A DNA stretch of 64,000 bases, taken from the NCBI GenBank assembly GCA_016871195.1, contig VFZN01000006.1, positions 1-64,000 on the forward strand, written 5' to 3'. The notes below the pieces were generated by a model that did not search any database, had not been told where the DNA came from, and saw only the letters and a program-made list of their open reading frames with translations. Below, piece by piece: positions 35,630 through 47,852 of the stretch. The stretch's first letter is position 1, and each line of letters opens with the position of its first letter. Origin of the DNA: Acidobacteriota bacterium. Its GTDB lineage: Bacteria; Acidobacteriota; Vicinamibacteria; Vicinamibacterales; UBA2999. A program made the position numbers and the translations under genes.

Positions 35630-35733
35630 CGAGCCTCTGTCGTGAGATGCCACCCGGGCCGACGTGCCGATAGTGTGCACGCAACTGCACAGGGGGCGTC
35701 CGGTCGGCCGTCCGTTCTCGCGCCGCAAAGTGC

Positions 35734-35762
35734 TTGCAGGCCCTGTGGGCCCGTGTTATGCT
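35734..35762 (+). promoter_or_regulatory. Promoter of the str-S10-spc-alpha run
   Basis: TTGCAG (35734-35739) and TATGCT (35757-35762) are spaced by exactly 17 bases. The expected start site at about 35769 gives a leader of nearly 200 bases before rpsL. This is the best-looking sigma-70 promoter in the window. Upstream, TGTGCA and TGCACA (35674-35679, 35686-35691) form an inverted repeat that could be an operator. Confidence 0.7.
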
Positions 35763-35775
35763 CGACCGGTTCTCG

Positions 35776-35855
35776 TGAGACTAGGACACCCTATCTAGTC
35801 TCATTTGCATCGTGACGCCATCGGTATGGAGCGTCCGCCGGTGCCGGACACCATA
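35776..35855 (+). promoter_or_regulatory. Structured leader of rpsL
   Basis: Two stem-loops follow the predicted start site. The first is TGAGACTAG (35776-35784) with CTAGTCTCA (35795-35803), 9 perfect pairs, 10-base loop, then ATTTG. The second is TATGG/GTCCG (35825-35837) with CGGAC/CCATA (35845-35855), two 5-base stems and an asymmetric internal loop. They may stabilise the 5' end or bind a ribosomal protein such as S7 or S12. The rest of the 351-base gap between the divergent genes (35615-35965) shows no gene. Confidence 0.5.
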
Positions 35856-35965
35856 AACAGTAGGGGATTGCCAGGGGTGCCAAGTCGCAAGACTTTCAGG
35901 CCTCAGGCGCCACGGCCACCGCAGGGTGGTAGTGGGTGGTTTTGTCGCTTGGAGTGGAGCGAAGC

Positions 35966-36340
35966 GTGCCGACGATCAGTCAGCTTGTCCGCAACGGACG
36001 CGAACAGATTCTCTGGAAGACAAAGAGCCCGGCTCTGCAGGAGAGCCCGCAGAAGCGGGGTGTCTGCGTGCGCGTGTTCACCCAGACACCGAAGAAGCCG
36101 AACTCGGCCCTCCGCAAGGTGGCGCGCGTCCGCCTGACCAACAAGCTCGAAGTGACCACGTATATTCCCGGGGTAGGTCACAACCTGCAGGAGCACTCGC
36201 TGGTGCTGGTGCGTGGCGGTCGTGTGAAGGACCTGCCGGGTGTGCGCTACCACGTGGTGCGTGGGACGCTCGATGCCGTGGGTGTCCAGGGGCGCAAGCA
36301 GGGGCGTTCGAAGTACGGCGCCAAGCGTCCGAAGCAGTAA
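35966..36340 (+). CDS. rpsL: 30S ribosomal protein S12
   Basis: The 124-residue decoding-centre protein starts at GTG with [12 protein letters not shown], the family's usual beginning; the track ORF starts 10 codons too early. [20 protein letters not shown] and [17 protein letters not shown] carry the lysines (43 and 88 region) of the streptomycin-sensitive form. GGAG precedes the start. First gene of the long ribosomal run. Confidence 0.97.
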   Translation: MPTISQLVRNGREQILWKTKSPALQESPQKRGVCVRVFTQTPKKPNSALRKVARVRLTNKLEVTTYIPGVGHNLQEHSLVLVRGGRVKDLPGVRYHVVRGTLDAVGVQGRKQGRSKYGAKRPKQ

Positions 36341-36358
36341 GCGAGAGCGAGACGAGAT

Positions 36359-36832
36359 ATGCCGCGTAGACGAGTAATCGCGAAGCGTGAACTGGCCCCG
36401 GATGCCCTCTATGGCAGCCCGCTGGTGACCAAGTTCATCAACACCATCATGCTGCAGGGGCGCCGGTCGACGGCGCAGCGGATTCTGTACGAGAGCTTCG
36501 ACATCATCAAGGAGCGCTCGGGAGACGACCCGCTGAAGGTGTTCAAGAAGGCGCTCGACAACGTGAAGCCGGCGCTCGAGGTCAAGTCGCGCCGCGTGGG
36601 CGGGTCGAACTATCAGGTGCCGATCGAGGTCAATCCGAACCGCCGCCTGTCGCTGAGCATCCGCTGGGTCGTGAGCTACGCCCGGTCGCGTGGCGACGGC
36701 AAGACGATGCAGGAGAAGCTGGCGAACGAACTGCTCGACGCGGCCAACCTGCGCGGTGGCGCGGTGAAGAAGCGCGAGGATACGCACCGGATGGCCGAGG
36801 CCAACAAGGCATTCGCCCATTACCGCTGGTAA
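36359..36832 (+). CDS. rpsG: 30S ribosomal protein S7
   Basis: The 157-residue head-assembly protein begins [28 protein letters not shown] and has the normal length. It binds the 3' domain of 16S rRNA and is the usual repressor of the str operon. The gap to fusA (36833-36919) contains a GGCGCC-TGAC-GGCGCC hairpin. Confidence 0.97.
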   Translation: MPRRRVIAKRELAPDALYGSPLVTKFINTIMLQGRRSTAQRILYESFDIIKERSGDDPLKVFKKALDNVKPALEVKSRRVGGSNYQVPIEVNPNRRLSLSIRWVVSYARSRGDGKTMQEKLANELLDAANLRGGAVKKREDTHRMAEANKAFAHYRW

Positions 36833-36919
36833 CACGTCCGACCCTGGCGCCTGACGGCGCCGGTCGGCGCACGGCGCAACGAACAACGCACGATACTGCG
36901 GAAAGCGACTGAAGCAGCA

Positions 36920-39031
<2,112 letters not shown>

Positions 39032-39059
39032 GCGCAAGGCACAAGGCAAAGGCAGAACC

Positions 39060-39389
<330 letters not shown>

Positions 39390-39392
39390 GCC

Positions 39393-40073
39393 ATGGTGAC
39401 TGGAATCATTGGCAGAAAAGTCGGCATGACGCAGCTGTTCCTCGACGACGGCACCCTCGAGCCGGCCACAGTACTGAAGGCGGGTCCGTGCGTCGTGGTG
39501 CAGGCCAAGACGCAGCAGGGTGAAGGCTACGACGCGGTGCAGATTGGCTTCGTCGACGGCAAGTATGCGGCCAACAAGCCCACGGCGGGTCACTTCAAGC
39601 GGGCGCAGGTGCCGGCGACGCGCGTGCGTCGTGAAGTGGGCGTAGCCAAGGGAGCCAGCGCTCCGGCGCCTGGCGACCAGGTGCTGGTTTCGATTTTCAA
39701 CCAGGGTGAGCGCGTGGATGTCGTGGGCACGAGCAAGGGCCATGGCTTCCAGGGTGTCGTCAAGCGTCACCACTTCCGGGGGGGCGACAAGAGCCACGGC
39801 TCGATGTTCCACCGCGCGCCCGGGTCGATTGGGGCCTCGTCCTATCCGTCGCGCGTCATGCCCGGCATGCGCGCACACGGGCACATGGGGGTGGACCGCA
39901 TCACGGTGCGGAACCTCAAGGTGCTCAAGGTGGATGCAGAGAACAACCTGCTGCTGGTCAAGGGAGCAGTTCCCGGGGCCGCTGGTGGCTACGTGGTCAT
40001 CCGGAAGGCCGTTGCGGCCAAGCCCGAGCCCCAGCCGCAGCTGCAGGAGAAGCCCAAGAAGGGCAAGAAGTAG
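39393..40073 (+). CDS. rplC: 50S ribosomal protein L3
   Basis: The 226-residue protein has [36 protein letters not shown] (near the peptidyl-transferase centre) and [15 protein letters not shown]. The C-terminus has a short basic tail with PEPQPQ not common to all L3 proteins. Three bases separate it from rpsJ. Confidence 0.97.
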   Translation: MVTGIIGRKVGMTQLFLDDGTLEPATVLKAGPCVVVQAKTQQGEGYDAVQIGFVDGKYAANKPTAGHFKRAQVPATRVRREVGVAKGASAPAPGDQVLVSIFNQGERVDVVGTSKGHGFQGVVKRHHFRGGDKSHGSMFHRAPGSIGASSYPSRVMPGMRAHGHMGVDRITVRNLKVLKVDAENNLLLVKGAVPGAAGGYVVIRKAVAAKPEPQPQLQEKPKKGKK

Positions 40074-40079
40074 GCCGTC

Positions 40080-40700
40080 ATGACAGTAGATGTGGTCAAC
40101 GCTGAAAACAAGAAGGTCGGCACCGTCTCGGTCAGCGACGCGGTGTTCGGCGGCCGGGTCAAGTCTGACCTGATTCACGAGTCAGTGGTGAGGGCCAATG
40201 CGGCCGAGCGCCGGGGCACGCACGCGACGAAGAATCGCGCGCTGGTGAGCGGATCGGGCAAGAAGCCGTGGCGCCAGAAGGGCACCGGTCGTGCACGCGT
40301 CGGCGAGATTCGCAATCCGCTGTGGCGGAAGGGCGGCACCGTATTCGGCCCGCAACCCCGCAGCTACGAGTATCAGCTGCCCAAGAAGGTCGAGAAGGGG
40401 GCGCTGCGTGCGGCCCTGTCGGCCAAGCTACAGGGCGGCGCGGTGGTCGTCGTCGAGGCGCTGGCCGTACCGGCGGTGAAGACGAAGGCAGCGGTGGAGA
40501 TGCTGAAGACCATTGGCGTCACCGGAAAGGTGCTGCTGGTGGATGTGCGTCCCGACGAGACGCTGGCGTTGTCCGTGCGCAATGTGCCCGGCGTGCACCT
40601 GCTGCCGAGCAACCGGATTACGGCGCGCGATGTGGCGAATACGCGGACGGTGGTCGTAACGCGTGCGGCGCTCGAGAAACTGGAGGCGGCGCTCGGGTAA
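40080..40700 (+). CDS. rplD: 50S ribosomal protein L4
   Basis: The 206-residue protein has the extended loop region [35 protein letters not shown] that reaches into the exit tunnel. In E. coli it also represses the S10 operon, but the promoter used here lies before rpsL rather than before rpsJ. Confidence 0.97.
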   Translation: MTVDVVNAENKKVGTVSVSDAVFGGRVKSDLIHESVVRANAAERRGTHATKNRALVSGSGKKPWRQKGTGRARVGEIRNPLWRKGGTVFGPQPRSYEYQLPKKVEKGALRAALSAKLQGGAVVVVEALAVPAVKTKAAVEMLKTIGVTGKVLLVDVRPDETLALSVRNVPGVHLLPSNRITARDVANTRTVVVTRAALEKLEAALG

Positions 40701-40736
40701 CCCCGAGTGTGCCTGCAGAAAGCTGAGAGAGCAGAC

Positions 40737-41027
40737 ATGAAACTCACCGATGTGATTCGGCGGCCGCTGGTGACCGAAAAGACGACGATGCTTCGCGAGG
40801 CGGGGCGGACGGTGGTCTTCGAGGTTGCGCGTGACGCCAACAAGATTGATGTGAAGCGGGCGGTCGAGACACTGCTTGGCGCGAAGGTCGATGCGGTGCG
40901 CACGGCCAATACGCAGGGCAAGCTCAAGCGCCAGGGTCGCTTCGTGGGCCGTCGTTCCGACTGGAAGAAGGCCTACGTCACGCTGAAGGACGGCCAGAAA
41001 CTGCCGGACTTCATGGAAGGGGCATAA
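40737..41027 (+). CDS. rplW: 50S ribosomal protein L23
   Basis: The 96-residue tunnel-exit protein, docking site for trigger factor and SRP, begins MKLTDVIRRPLVTEKTTMLRE. The ATG at 40737 has a GAGAG purine run upstream; the track start 10 codons earlier would add an untypical N-terminus. Confidence 0.96.
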   Translation: MKLTDVIRRPLVTEKTTMLREAGRTVVFEVARDANKIDVKRAVETLLGAKVDAVRTANTQGKLKRQGRFVGRRSDWKKAYVTLKDGQKLPDFMEGA

Positions 41028-41030
41028 GCC

Positions 41031-41855
41031 GTGCCTATTCGTTCATTCAAGCCCACGTCGCCCGCCCGTCGTCAGATGACGGTGCAGACGTTTGATGAAA
41101 TCACGGTCGACCGTCCGTACAAGCCGCTGACCGAACCGGCCAAGGTGTCGGGTGGCCGCAACAACACGGGCGAGCAGACGTCGTGGTGGCGAGGCGGCGG
41201 GCACAAGCGCCTTTACCGCATCATCGACTTCAAGCGCGACAAGCGCGGCATTCCGGCCACTGTGTCGACGATCGAGTACGACCCGAATCGTTCGGCCCGC
41301 ATTGCGCTCGTGACGTATGCCGACGGTGAGAAGCGCTACATCCTGCAGCCGCTGGGCCTGAAGGTCGGCGACACGATTGTGGCGGGCGAGGGCATCGACA
41401 TCCTGCTAGGCAACTGCCTGCCGCTGGGGCAGATTCCCCTGGGCACCATGGTGCACAACGTCGAGCTGAAGCCCGGCAAGGGTGGTCAGCTGGCGCGCAG
41501 CGCCGGGGCGGGTGTGCAGGTGGTGGCCAAGGAAGGCGACTACGTCTCGGTCAAGATGCCGTCGGGAGAAATCCGCAAGATCGCCATGGTCTGCATGGCG
41601 ACCGTGGGCCAGGTGGGCAACCTCGACCACGAGAATGTCACGATCGGCAAGGCCGGCCGCAGCCGCTGGCTTGGCAAGCGCCCGCATGTGCGCGGCGTAG
41701 CCATGAACCCGGTCGACCACCCACTGGGTGGTGGTGAGGGCAAGACCTCGGGCGGTCGTCACCCGGTGACCCCGTGGGGTGTGCCGACCAAGGGTTACAA
41801 GACCCGCACGCGTCGGCCGAGTGATGCGTTCATCGTGCAGCGGCGGCCGAAGTAA
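41031..41855 (+). CDS. rplB: 50S ribosomal protein L2
   Basis: The 274-residue core protein starts at GTG three bases after rpl[51 protein letters not shown] and [26 protein letters not shown] are the conserved L2 segments around the peptidyl-transferase centre. Confidence 0.98.
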   Translation: MPIRSFKPTSPARRQMTVQTFDEITVDRPYKPLTEPAKVSGGRNNTGEQTSWWRGGGHKRLYRIIDFKRDKRGIPATVSTIEYDPNRSARIALVTYADGEKRYILQPLGLKVGDTIVAGEGIDILLGNCLPLGQIPLGTMVHNVELKPGKGGQLARSAGAGVQVVAKEGDYVSVKMPSGEIRKIAMVCMATVGQVGNLDHENVTIGKAGRSRWLGKRPHVRGVAMNPVDHPLGGGEGKTSGGRHPVTPWGVPTKGYKTRTRRPSDAFIVQRRPK

Positions 41856-41885
41856 CGGCGCCCAGCTTGAGAGCAGAGAACTGAT

Positions 41886-42179
41886 ATGAGCCGTTCACTG
41901 AAGAAGGGACCGTTTGTCGACACCCACCTGCTCGAGAAGGTGGAGTCGATGAACAGCGCCAACGAAAAGAAGGTGGTCAAGACCTGGTCACGCCGGTCGA
42001 CTGTGATTCCCGAAATGGTCGGGCACACGCTCGCGGTGCACAACGGACGCAAGTTCGTGCCGGTTTACATCACCGAGAACATGGTGGGGAACAAGCTGGG
42101 TGAGTTCTCTCCCACGCGTGCGTTCAAGGGACATGCGGCCAAGGCCGAGAAGACGGCCTCGCCGGGTGGGAAGGGCTAG
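41886..42179 (+). CDS. rpsS: 30S ribosomal protein S19
   Basis: The 97-residue head protein has [20 protein letters not shown] and [32 protein letters not shown], all typical. It forms a pair with S13. Confidence 0.97.
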   Translation: MSRSLKKGPFVDTHLLEKVESMNSANEKKVVKTWSRRSTVIPEMVGHTLAVHNGRKFVPVYITENMVGNKLGEFSPTRAFKGHAAKAEKTASPGGKG

Positions 42180-42182
42180 GCC

Positions 42183-42608
42183 ATGGTGCAGGCAGCAGCA
42201 ACCGCGAAGTATGTGCGGACCTCGGCGCAGAAGGCCGGGCTCGTGCTTGATCTCATCCGTGGCAAGGACGTCAACAAGGCCCTGACCGTGCTGCAGTTCA
42301 GCCGCAAGTCGGTGGCACGCGACGTGGCCAAGGTGCTGCGCTCGGCGGTGGCGAATGCGCAGCAGTCGGCGGGATTCGGCGGCGAAGTCGACCGGCTGTA
42401 TGTGTCGAAGTGCCATGCCGACAACGGCCCGTCGATGAAGCGTGTGCGGCCGGCTCCGATGGGCCGGGCGTTCCGGATTATCAAGCGCACCACGCACCTG
42501 ACGGTGCAGGTGACCGAGCGGCCGCAGAAGGTCAAGGCCGTGGGAACTGATGCCCCGACGACCCGGGCATCGCGTACGAAGAAGACTCCGCCCGCGGCGG
42601 CCGAGTAA
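42183..42608 (+). CDS. rplV: 50S ribosomal protein L22
   Basis: The 141-residue protein has [26 protein letters not shown] and the tunnel-hairpin stretch [24 protein letters not shown]. It has a basic tail of about 25 residues ([17 protein letters not shown]) beyond the usual end. Three bases separate it from rpsS. Confidence 0.97.
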   Translation: MVQAAATAKYVRTSAQKAGLVLDLIRGKDVNKALTVLQFSRKSVARDVAKVLRSAVANAQQSAGFGGEVDRLYVSKCHADNGPSMKRVRPAPMGRAFRIIKRTTHLTVQVTERPQKVKAVGTDAPTTRASRTKKTPPAAAE

Positions 42609-42621
42609 GAGGGAGATCACA

Positions 42622-43353
42622 GTGGGCCAGAAAGTTCACCCGTACGGGTTCCGGATCGGGTTCAACAAGACCTGGAAGTCACGCTGGTTTGCGGACAAGG
42701 ATTACGCCGACCTGCTGCACGAAGATCTGGCACTGAAGCGCGAACTCAAGCGCCGGTTCCAGCATGCAGGCGTGGCCAAGGTGGAAGTTGAACGCGCGGC
42801 CAACAAGCTGAAGATCGACATTCACACGTCGCGGCCCGGCATCATCATCGGGCGCAAGGGGCAGGAAGTCGACAAGCTCAAGCAGGAGATCCAGAAGCGC
42901 ACAAAGCGCGAGGTGTTCATCAACATCCAGGAAATCCAGAAGCCCGAGCTTGACGCCCAGCTGGTGGGCGAGTCGGTCGCGATGCAGCTTGAAAAGCGCG
43001 TGGCATTCCGCCGGGCGATGCGCAAGGCGGTCGAGTCGGCGCTGCGGTTCGGTGCGCGAGGCATCAAGGTACGCGTGTCGGGTCGCCTGAACGGGGCGGA
43101 AATCGCCCGCTCCGAATGGTATCTGCACGGTCAGCTGCCGCTGCAGACTCTGCGCGCCGACATTGATTACGGCTTTGCTGAAGCCAGCACGACCTACGGC
43201 CAGATTGGCGTCAAGGTGTGGCTCTATATGGGTGAGCGCCTGACGCCGCGCGTGGGGCGTGAGGAGGAGTTCGGCGGCGGTCGTCCCGACCGTGACCGGG
43301 ATCGTGATCGCGATCGGGGGCCGCGGCGTCCTCGACCTGAGGCCCGCGGGTAG
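42622..43353 (+). CDS. rpsC: 30S ribosomal protein S3
   Basis: The 243-residue protein starts at GTG with [23 protein letters not shown], preceded by GAGGGAG; the track start lies inside rplV. The KH domain ([23 protein letters not shown]) and the C-terminal domain follow. The C-terminus ends in an Arg/Asp repeat ([12 protein letters not shown]) and RPRPEARG. Confidence 0.97.
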   Translation: MGQKVHPYGFRIGFNKTWKSRWFADKDYADLLHEDLALKRELKRRFQHAGVAKVEVERAANKLKIDIHTSRPGIIIGRKGQEVDKLKQEIQKRTKREVFINIQEIQKPELDAQLVGESVAMQLEKRVAFRRAMRKAVESALRFGARGIKVRVSGRLNGAEIARSEWYLHGQLPLQTLRADIDYGFAEASTTYGQIGVKVWLYMGERLTPRVGREEEFGGGRPDRDRDRDRDRGPRRPRPEARG

Positions 43354-43381
43354 CGGCGGGCGGCATTGAAGGACTGACATC

Positions 43382-43807
43382 ATGTTGATGCCGAAGAAGG
43401 TCAAATACCGCAAGCAGCAGCGCGGTCGGATGTGTGGCAAGGCGTGGCGCGGGTCTGATGTTTCGTTTGGAGACTTCGGGCTGAAGGCGCTGGAGCCCTG
43501 CTGGCTGACCGACCGGCAGATTGAGGCGGCGCGTGTGGCCATGACGCGCTTCATCAAGCGCGGTGGAAAGATTTGGGTTCGGGTGTTCCCCGACAAGCCC
43601 GTCACCAAGAAGCCTCAGGAAACCCGTATGGGTAAGGGCAAGGGTGCCCCTGAGGGATGGGTGGTCGTGGTGCGTCCCGGTCGCATCCTGTTCGAGATGG
43701 AAGGGGTGCCCGAGGCGGATGCCCGGCGCGCCATGGAGCTCGCCTCGGCGAAGCTGCCCATCAAGACCAAGTTTGCGACGCGGTTTGCGCAGGAGAAGGT
43801 GTCATGA
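43382..43807 (+). CDS. rplP: 50S ribosomal protein L16
   Basis: The 141-residue protein begins [21 protein letters not shown], the standard L16 start. [35 protein letters not shown] is the conserved tRNA-contacting stretch. The stop overlaps the rpmC start. Confidence 0.97.
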   Translation: MLMPKKVKYRKQQRGRMCGKAWRGSDVSFGDFGLKALEPCWLTDRQIEAARVAMTRFIKRGGKIWVRVFPDKPVTKKPQETRMGKGKGAPEGWVVVVRPGRILFEMEGVPEADARRAMELASAKLPIKTKFATRFAQEKVS

Positions 43808-43992
43808 AGGCGGTCGAACTGAGAGACCTCGATGTGGACGGCCTGCAGGTGAAGGCGCAGGAGCTTGACGACCAGCTGTTCCGGATGCGGATTCAGAAGT
43901 CGCTCGGCCAGCTCGAGGCCCCCGGGAAGATGAAGGATGTGCGCCGCGACCTGGCCCGCATCAAGACCATTCTCAGAGAGAAGGCGAAGTAG
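43804..43992 (+). CDS. rpmC: 50S ribosomal protein L29
   Basis: The 62-residue helical-hairpin protein ([51 protein letters not shown]) sits at the tunnel exit. It starts with an ATGA overlap on rplP and is shorter than the track ORF in another frame. Confidence 0.95.
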   Translation: MKAVELRDLDVDGLQVKAQELDDQLFRMRIQKSLGQLEAPGKMKDVRRDLARIKTILREKAK

Positions 43993-43994
43993 TC

Positions 43995-44249
43995 ATGGCG
44001 GCGAAGGCAGAACTGCAGGGTGTGGTCGTCAGCGACAAGATGCAGAAGAGCGTCGTGGTCGCGGTCGAGCGCCGGGTGCAGCACCCGGTATACGGAAAGA
44101 CCCAGAAGCGGACCAGCCGGTTCGTGGCGCACAACGAGGGTGAGACGGCCCGCTTGGGTGACCGGGTGGCCATCACCGAAACGCGACCGATGAGCGCCCG
44201 CAAGCGCTGGACGGTGACGCGCGTCATCGAGCGCGCGGCGCAGGTGTAG
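43995..44249 (+). CDS. rpsQ: 30S ribosomal protein S17
   Basis: The 84-residue primary 16S-binding protein has [37 protein letters not shown] and [20 protein letters not shown], all typical of the family. Two bases separate it from rpmC. Confidence 0.96.
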   Translation: MAAKAELQGVVVSDKMQKSVVVAVERRVQHPVYGKTQKRTSRFVAHNEGETARLGDRVAITETRPMSARKRWTVTRVIERAAQV

Positions 44250-44262
44250 GAGGAGGCGACCC

Positions 44263-44631
44263 ATGATCCAGATGCGATCGATTCTTGATGTCGCCGACAA
44301 TTCGGGGGCGCGGAAGATTTCCGTGATCAACCCCATCGGCGGCTCGACCGGGCGCTATGCCTATCTGGGCGACATCATCACGGCCAACGTGAAGGAAGCC
44401 TCGCCCGAGTCGAACGTGAAGAAGGGCCAGGTCGTGAAGGCCGTGGTGGTGCGAGTGCGCAAGGAGCAGCGCCGAAAGGACGGCAGCTACATCCGGTTCG
44501 ACCGCAATGCCGCCGTGCTGATTAACGACCAGGGCGACCCGATTGGCACGCGTGTGTTTGGCCCGGTGGCGCGTGAACTGCGCGAACGCCGCTTCATGAA
44601 AATCATTTCCCTGGCGCCCGAGGTGCTGTAG
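44263..44631 (+). CDS. rplN: 50S ribosomal protein L14
   Basis: The 122-residue protein begins [22 protein letters not shown] and ends with [29 protein letters not shown] lies before its ATG, one of the clearest Shine-Dalgarno sites in this run. It forms an inter-subunit bridge. Confidence 0.97.
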   Translation: MIQMRSILDVADNSGARKISVINPIGGSTGRYAYLGDIITANVKEASPESNVKKGQVVKAVVVRVRKEQRRKDGSYIRFDRNAAVLINDQGDPIGTRVFGPVARELRERRFMKIISLAPEVL

Positions 44632-44633
44632 TC

Positions 44634-44960
44634 ATGCCGTCGATGAGCATTCGGAAGAACGATCAGGTGGCGGTGCGGGCCGGCAAGGATCGCGGCAAGC
44701 AGGGCCGCGTGCTGACCGTGCTGGCCGACAAGAACCGGGTGGTGGTGGAGGGCGTGAACATCATCAAGCGCCACACCAAGCCGAACCCGACGAAGAACAT
44801 CAAGGGCGGCATTGTCGAGCGCGAGGCGCCGATTCATGCCAGCAATGTGATGCTGGTCGACCCGGAGACGGGAAAGCCGACCCGTATCGGGCACACGACC
44901 CTGGCTGATGGCCGTCGGGTGCGGATTGGCCGCAAGAGCGGCGCGCAGGTGGACAAATGA
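44634..44960 (+). CDS. rplX: 50S ribosomal protein L24
   Basis: The 108-residue assembly-initiating protein has the KOW motif [29 protein letters not shown]. The start could also be the ATG three codons further in (MSIRKND). It overlaps rplE by 4 bases. Confidence 0.95.
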   Translation: MPSMSIRKNDQVAVRAGKDRGKQGRVLTVLADKNRVVVEGVNIIKRHTKPNPTKNIKGGIVEREAPIHASNVMLVDPETGKPTRIGHTTLADGRRVRIGRKSGAQVDK

Positions 44961-45511
44961 ACTCGAAGCTGACGCGGTTGCGCGCGAAGTATGAGCAGGA
45001 AGTCGTGCCCGGCCTCACGAAGGAGTTCGGCTACACGAACGTGATGGCCGTGCCCAAGGTCACCAAGGTAGTGATCAACATGGGCCTCGGCGACGCGACG
45101 CAGAACGCCAAAGTGGTTGATGTCGGCGCCGACGAGCTGGGCAAGATTACCGGCCAGAAGGCCGCCGTGCGCCGGGCCAAGAAGTCGATTGCGCAGTTCA
45201 AGGTGCGTCAGGGCATGCCCATTGGCGCGATGGTGACGCTGCGCGGCGAGCGGATGTATGAGTTCCTCGACCGGCTGTTCAGCATTGCGCTACCGCGCGT
45301 ACGCGACTTCCGCGGCGTCTCGTCGCGCGGGTTCGACGGACGCGGCAACTACACGCTCGGGCTACGTGACCAGCTTATCTTCACCGAAATCGACTACTTG
45401 AAGGTCGACAAGGCGCGCGGGATGAACCTGTGCGTGGTGACCACGGCCCGCACCGATGCGGAGGCCCGCAAGCTGTTGCAGCTGCTGGGCATGCCGTTCC
45501 GACAGAACTAA
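44957..45511 (+). CDS. rplE: 50S ribosomal protein L5
   Basis: The 184-residue 5S-rRNA-binding protein has [45 protein letters not shown] and [20 protein letters not shown]. Normal length and order. Confidence 0.97.
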   Translation: MNSKLTRLRAKYEQEVVPGLTKEFGYTNVMAVPKVTKVVINMGLGDATQNAKVVDVGADELGKITGQKAAVRRAKKSIAQFKVRQGMPIGAMVTLRGERMYEFLDRLFSIALPRVRDFRGVSSRGFDGRGNYTLGLRDQLIFTEIDYLKVDKARGMNLCVVTTARTDAEARKLLQLLGMPFRQN

Positions 45512-45526
45512 GAGAGGACAATCGCA

Positions 45527-45712
45527 GTGGCCACCAAAGCGAAGAAGGCGCGCGAAGCAAAGACGCTGAAGTTTGAGGTCCGCCACCGGAACCGATGCCG
45601 CCGATGCGGCCGGTCACGGGCGTATCTGCGGAAGTTCGGGATGTGCCGTCTGTGTTTCCGTGAGCTGGCGCTCACGGGCGACGTAGCCGGCGTGACGAAG
45701 AGTAGCTGGTAA
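45527..45712 (+). CDS. rpsN: 30S ribosomal protein S14, zinc-binding type
   Basis: A 61-residue short S14 with two CxxC pairs ([20 protein letters not shown]), the zinc (C+) form. It starts at GTG with an AGAGAGG upstream. The ending [10 protein letters not shown] is typical. Confidence 0.96.
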   Translation: MATKAKKAREAKTLKFEVRHRNRCRRCGRSRAYLRKFGMCRLCFRELALTGDVAGVTKSSW

Positions 45713-45726
45713 GCCCCCTGGGACCC

Positions 45727-45742
45727 GGGCGGTGCGCCGCCC
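45727..45742 (+). other. Hairpin between rpsN and rpsH
   Basis: GGGCGG and CCGCCC form a 6-base stem around a TGCG tetraloop in the 71-base gap before rpsH, one of the longest gaps in the spc run. S8 regulates spc in E. coli by binding mRNA, so an S8 site here is possible but not shown. Confidence 0.35.
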
Positions 45743-45783
45743 TGCGCCGGGGACTGTTGAACTGCTGAAGAGCCGAGAGAGTC

Positions 45784-46197
45784 ATGACTGATCCGATTGC
45801 CGATATGCTGACGCGCATCCGCAACGCCGTGCATGCGAGGCATGCCCGAGTCGAGTTGCCCGCGTCGACGCTGAAGACCGAAATCGCGAAGATCCTGCAG
45901 GACGAGGGCTACATTGCCGGCTACAAGCTGGTCGAGACCCCGTCCGAGCGGCCTGGCAAGGCCCCGCGTCACGTGATGCGCGTGTTCCTCAAATATGGTC
46001 CCGGAGGCGAGCGGGTCATTTCTGGCCTCGAGCGGGTCAGCCGTCCCGGACGCCGTGTCTATGCCGGCCACGACGGCGTGCCGTCGGTGCTGGGTGGGCT
46101 GGGAGTCAACATCCTGACCACCTCCCGGGGTGTGATGACGGGGCGCGCCGCCAGGAAAGCCGGAATCGGCGGCGAAATCCTCTGCAACGTTTGGTAA
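45784..46197 (+). CDS. rpsH: 30S ribosomal protein S8
   Basis: The 137-residue protein begins MTDPIADMLTRIRNAVHARHARVELPAS and ends with NILTTSRGVMTGRAARKAGIGGEILCNVW, the conserved 16S helix-21-binding end. AGAGAG lies before the ATG. Confidence 0.97.
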   Translation: MTDPIADMLTRIRNAVHARHARVELPASTLKTEIAKILQDEGYIAGYKLVETPSERPGKAPRHVMRVFLKYGPGGERVISGLERVSRPGRRVYAGHDGVPSVLGGLGVNILTTSRGVMTGRAARKAGIGGEILCNVW

Positions 46198-46201
46198 CGC
46201 C

Positions 46202-46738
46202 ATGTCGAGAATTGGAAAGAAGCCCATCGCGATCCCGAAGGGGGTCACCGTCAAGGTTGACGGCAATGCCGTCGAAATCAAAGGCCCCAAGGGGCAGATG
46301 CGCCAGGCCCTGCCGCCGGGCGTGACTGCGGTGGTGGAGGACGGCCAGCTGCTGACACGCAAGGCCGGCGACGACCGCGCCCTCGACAAGTTCCACGGCC
46401 TGGCCCGCAGTCTGGTCAACAACGCCGTGCTCGGCGTGACCGACGGCTGGAAGCGCGAGCTCGACATCGTCGGTGTCGGGTATCGCGCCGAGCTCAAGGG
46501 GCAGCAGATGACGCTGGCCCTGGGCTATTCACATCCGGTGGTATTCGACGTGCCCAAGGGCATCGAGATTGCCGTCGACAAGCAGACCCACATCACCGTG
46601 ACGGGCGTCGACCGTCAGCTTGTGGGGCAGGTGGCCGCCAACCTGCGCAGCCTGCGCAAGCCCGACCCGTACCAGCAGAAGGGTGTGCGGTACACGGGCG
46701 AAGTGCTGAAGAAGAAGGCCGGAAAGACCGGAGCGTAG
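46202..46738 (+). CDS. rplF: 50S ribosomal protein L6
   Basis: The 178-residue protein begins [22 protein letters not shown] and has the C-terminal [25 protein letters not shown] signature. It lies near the sarcin-ricin loop. Four bases follow the rpsH stop. Confidence 0.97.
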   Translation: MSRIGKKPIAIPKGVTVKVDGNAVEIKGPKGQMRQALPPGVTAVVEDGQLLTRKAGDDRALDKFHGLARSLVNNAVLGVTDGWKRELDIVGVGYRAELKGQQMTLALGYSHPVVFDVPKGIEIAVDKQTHITVTGVDRQLVGQVAANLRSLRKPDPYQQKGVRYTGEVLKKKAGKTGA

Positions 46739-46740
46739 CG

Positions 46741-47115
46741 ATGAGGATTCTGACGAAGGAAGACCGGCGCGACCGGATCAAGTTCCGTATCCGCAAGCGC
46801 CTCAGTGGTACGGCGGAGCAGCCCCGCCTGACGGTATTCCGCAGCGGTGCGCACATGTATGCCCAGGTCACCAACGATGAGACCGGGCATACGCTGGCGG
46901 CGGCATCGAGCGTTGAGCCGGCGATGAAGGCGGCGATGGGTGAAGGAGCCCGTGGTGGCAACCAGAAGGGGGCCGCGGCCGTGGGCAAGGCCATTGCCGA
47001 GCGCCTGAAGGAGCAGGGCATCACACGCGTGGTGTTCGACCGCAACGGATTCCTGTATCACGGTCGCGTGCGCGCCGTGGCCGAGGCCGCCCGCGAGGCC
47101 GGCCTCCAGTTCTGA
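46741..47115 (+). CDS. rplR: 50S ribosomal protein L18
   Basis: The 124-residue 5S-rRNA-binding protein has [29 protein letters not shown] and [26 protein letters not shown]. Two bases follow rplF. Confidence 0.97.
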   Translation: MRILTKEDRRDRIKFRIRKRLSGTAEQPRLTVFRSGAHMYAQVTNDETGHTLAAASSVEPAMKAAMGEGARGGNQKGAAAVGKAIAERLKEQGITRVVFDRNGFLYHGRVRAVAEAAREAGLQF

Positions 47116-47121
47116 AGGTGC

Positions 47122-47643
47122 ATGATGCCGACACGCGAGAAAATTGATCCGTCGCAGATGGAAATGAAGGACACCGTGGTGGCGATCAACCGCGTCACCA
47201 AGGTGGTCAAGGGGGGCAAGAACCTGAGTTTCAGTGCGCTGGTGGTCGTCGGTGACGGCCACGGGGTGGTGGGCTACGGGGTGGGCAAGGCCAAGGAAGT
47301 GCCCTCGGCCATCAAGAAGGGCATCGAGGCGGCCAAGAAAAACCTCATCCGCGTGCCCCTGCAGGGGACGACGGTACCGCATCCGGTGGTGGGGCGCTAC
47401 GGGGCGGGCCGGGTGCTGCTGAAGCCGGCCCCGGAAGGCACCGGTATCATCGCCGGTGGTGCCGTGCGCGCCGTCGTCGAATCGGCTGGCGTGTCGAACG
47501 TGCTGACCAAGTCGCTGGGCACGGCCAATCCGCACAATGTGGTGCGGGCGGCCTTCACCGCGCTGGAGCAGTTGAAAGATCCCGGGATGGTCGCCCGGCT
47601 CCGCGGCAAGGATGTCGAGGAGCTGCGGGCCGCCCGTTCGTAG
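47122..47643 (+). CDS. rpsE: 30S ribosomal protein S5
   Basis: The 173-residue protein has [41 protein letters not shown] and the later [19 protein letters not shown]. It lines the mRNA entry channel. Normal length. Confidence 0.97.
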   Translation: MMPTREKIDPSQMEMKDTVVAINRVTKVVKGGKNLSFSALVVVGDGHGVVGYGVGKAKEVPSAIKKGIEAAKKNLIRVPLQGTTVPHPVVGRYGAGRVLLKPAPEGTGIIAGGAVRAVVESAGVSNVLTKSLGTANPHNVVRAAFTALEQLKDPGMVARLRGKDVEELRAARS

Positions 47644-47653
47644 GACGCAGACC

Positions 47654-47848
47654 ATGGCGAAGGCAACCTCGACGAAGATGCTCAAGATTACGCTGCTGCG
47701 CAGCCCCATTGGGTTCAACCGGACCCAGGCGGCGACGGTGCAGGGCATGGGCCTGCGGAAGATCCGCCATACGGTGGAACTGGCGGATACGCCTGAAACC
47801 CGCGGCATGATTCACAAGGTGCGCCACCTGGTGCAGGTGGTGGAGTAG
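47654..47848 (+). CDS. rpmD: 50S ribosomal protein L30
   Basis: The 64-residue protein contains [34 protein letters not shown]. The ATG at 47654 gives the family's length; the track start 14 codons earlier overlaps rpsE. Confidence 0.95.
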   Translation: MAKATSTKMLKITLLRSPIGFNRTQAATVQGMGLRKIRHTVELADTPETRGMIHKVRHLVQVVE

Positions 47849-47852
47849 GCGC

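Noticed and set aside
35966-36340. Possible streptomycin-resistance change in S12
   Set aside because: The lysines in TPKKPNS and GGRVKDLPG match the sensitive form.
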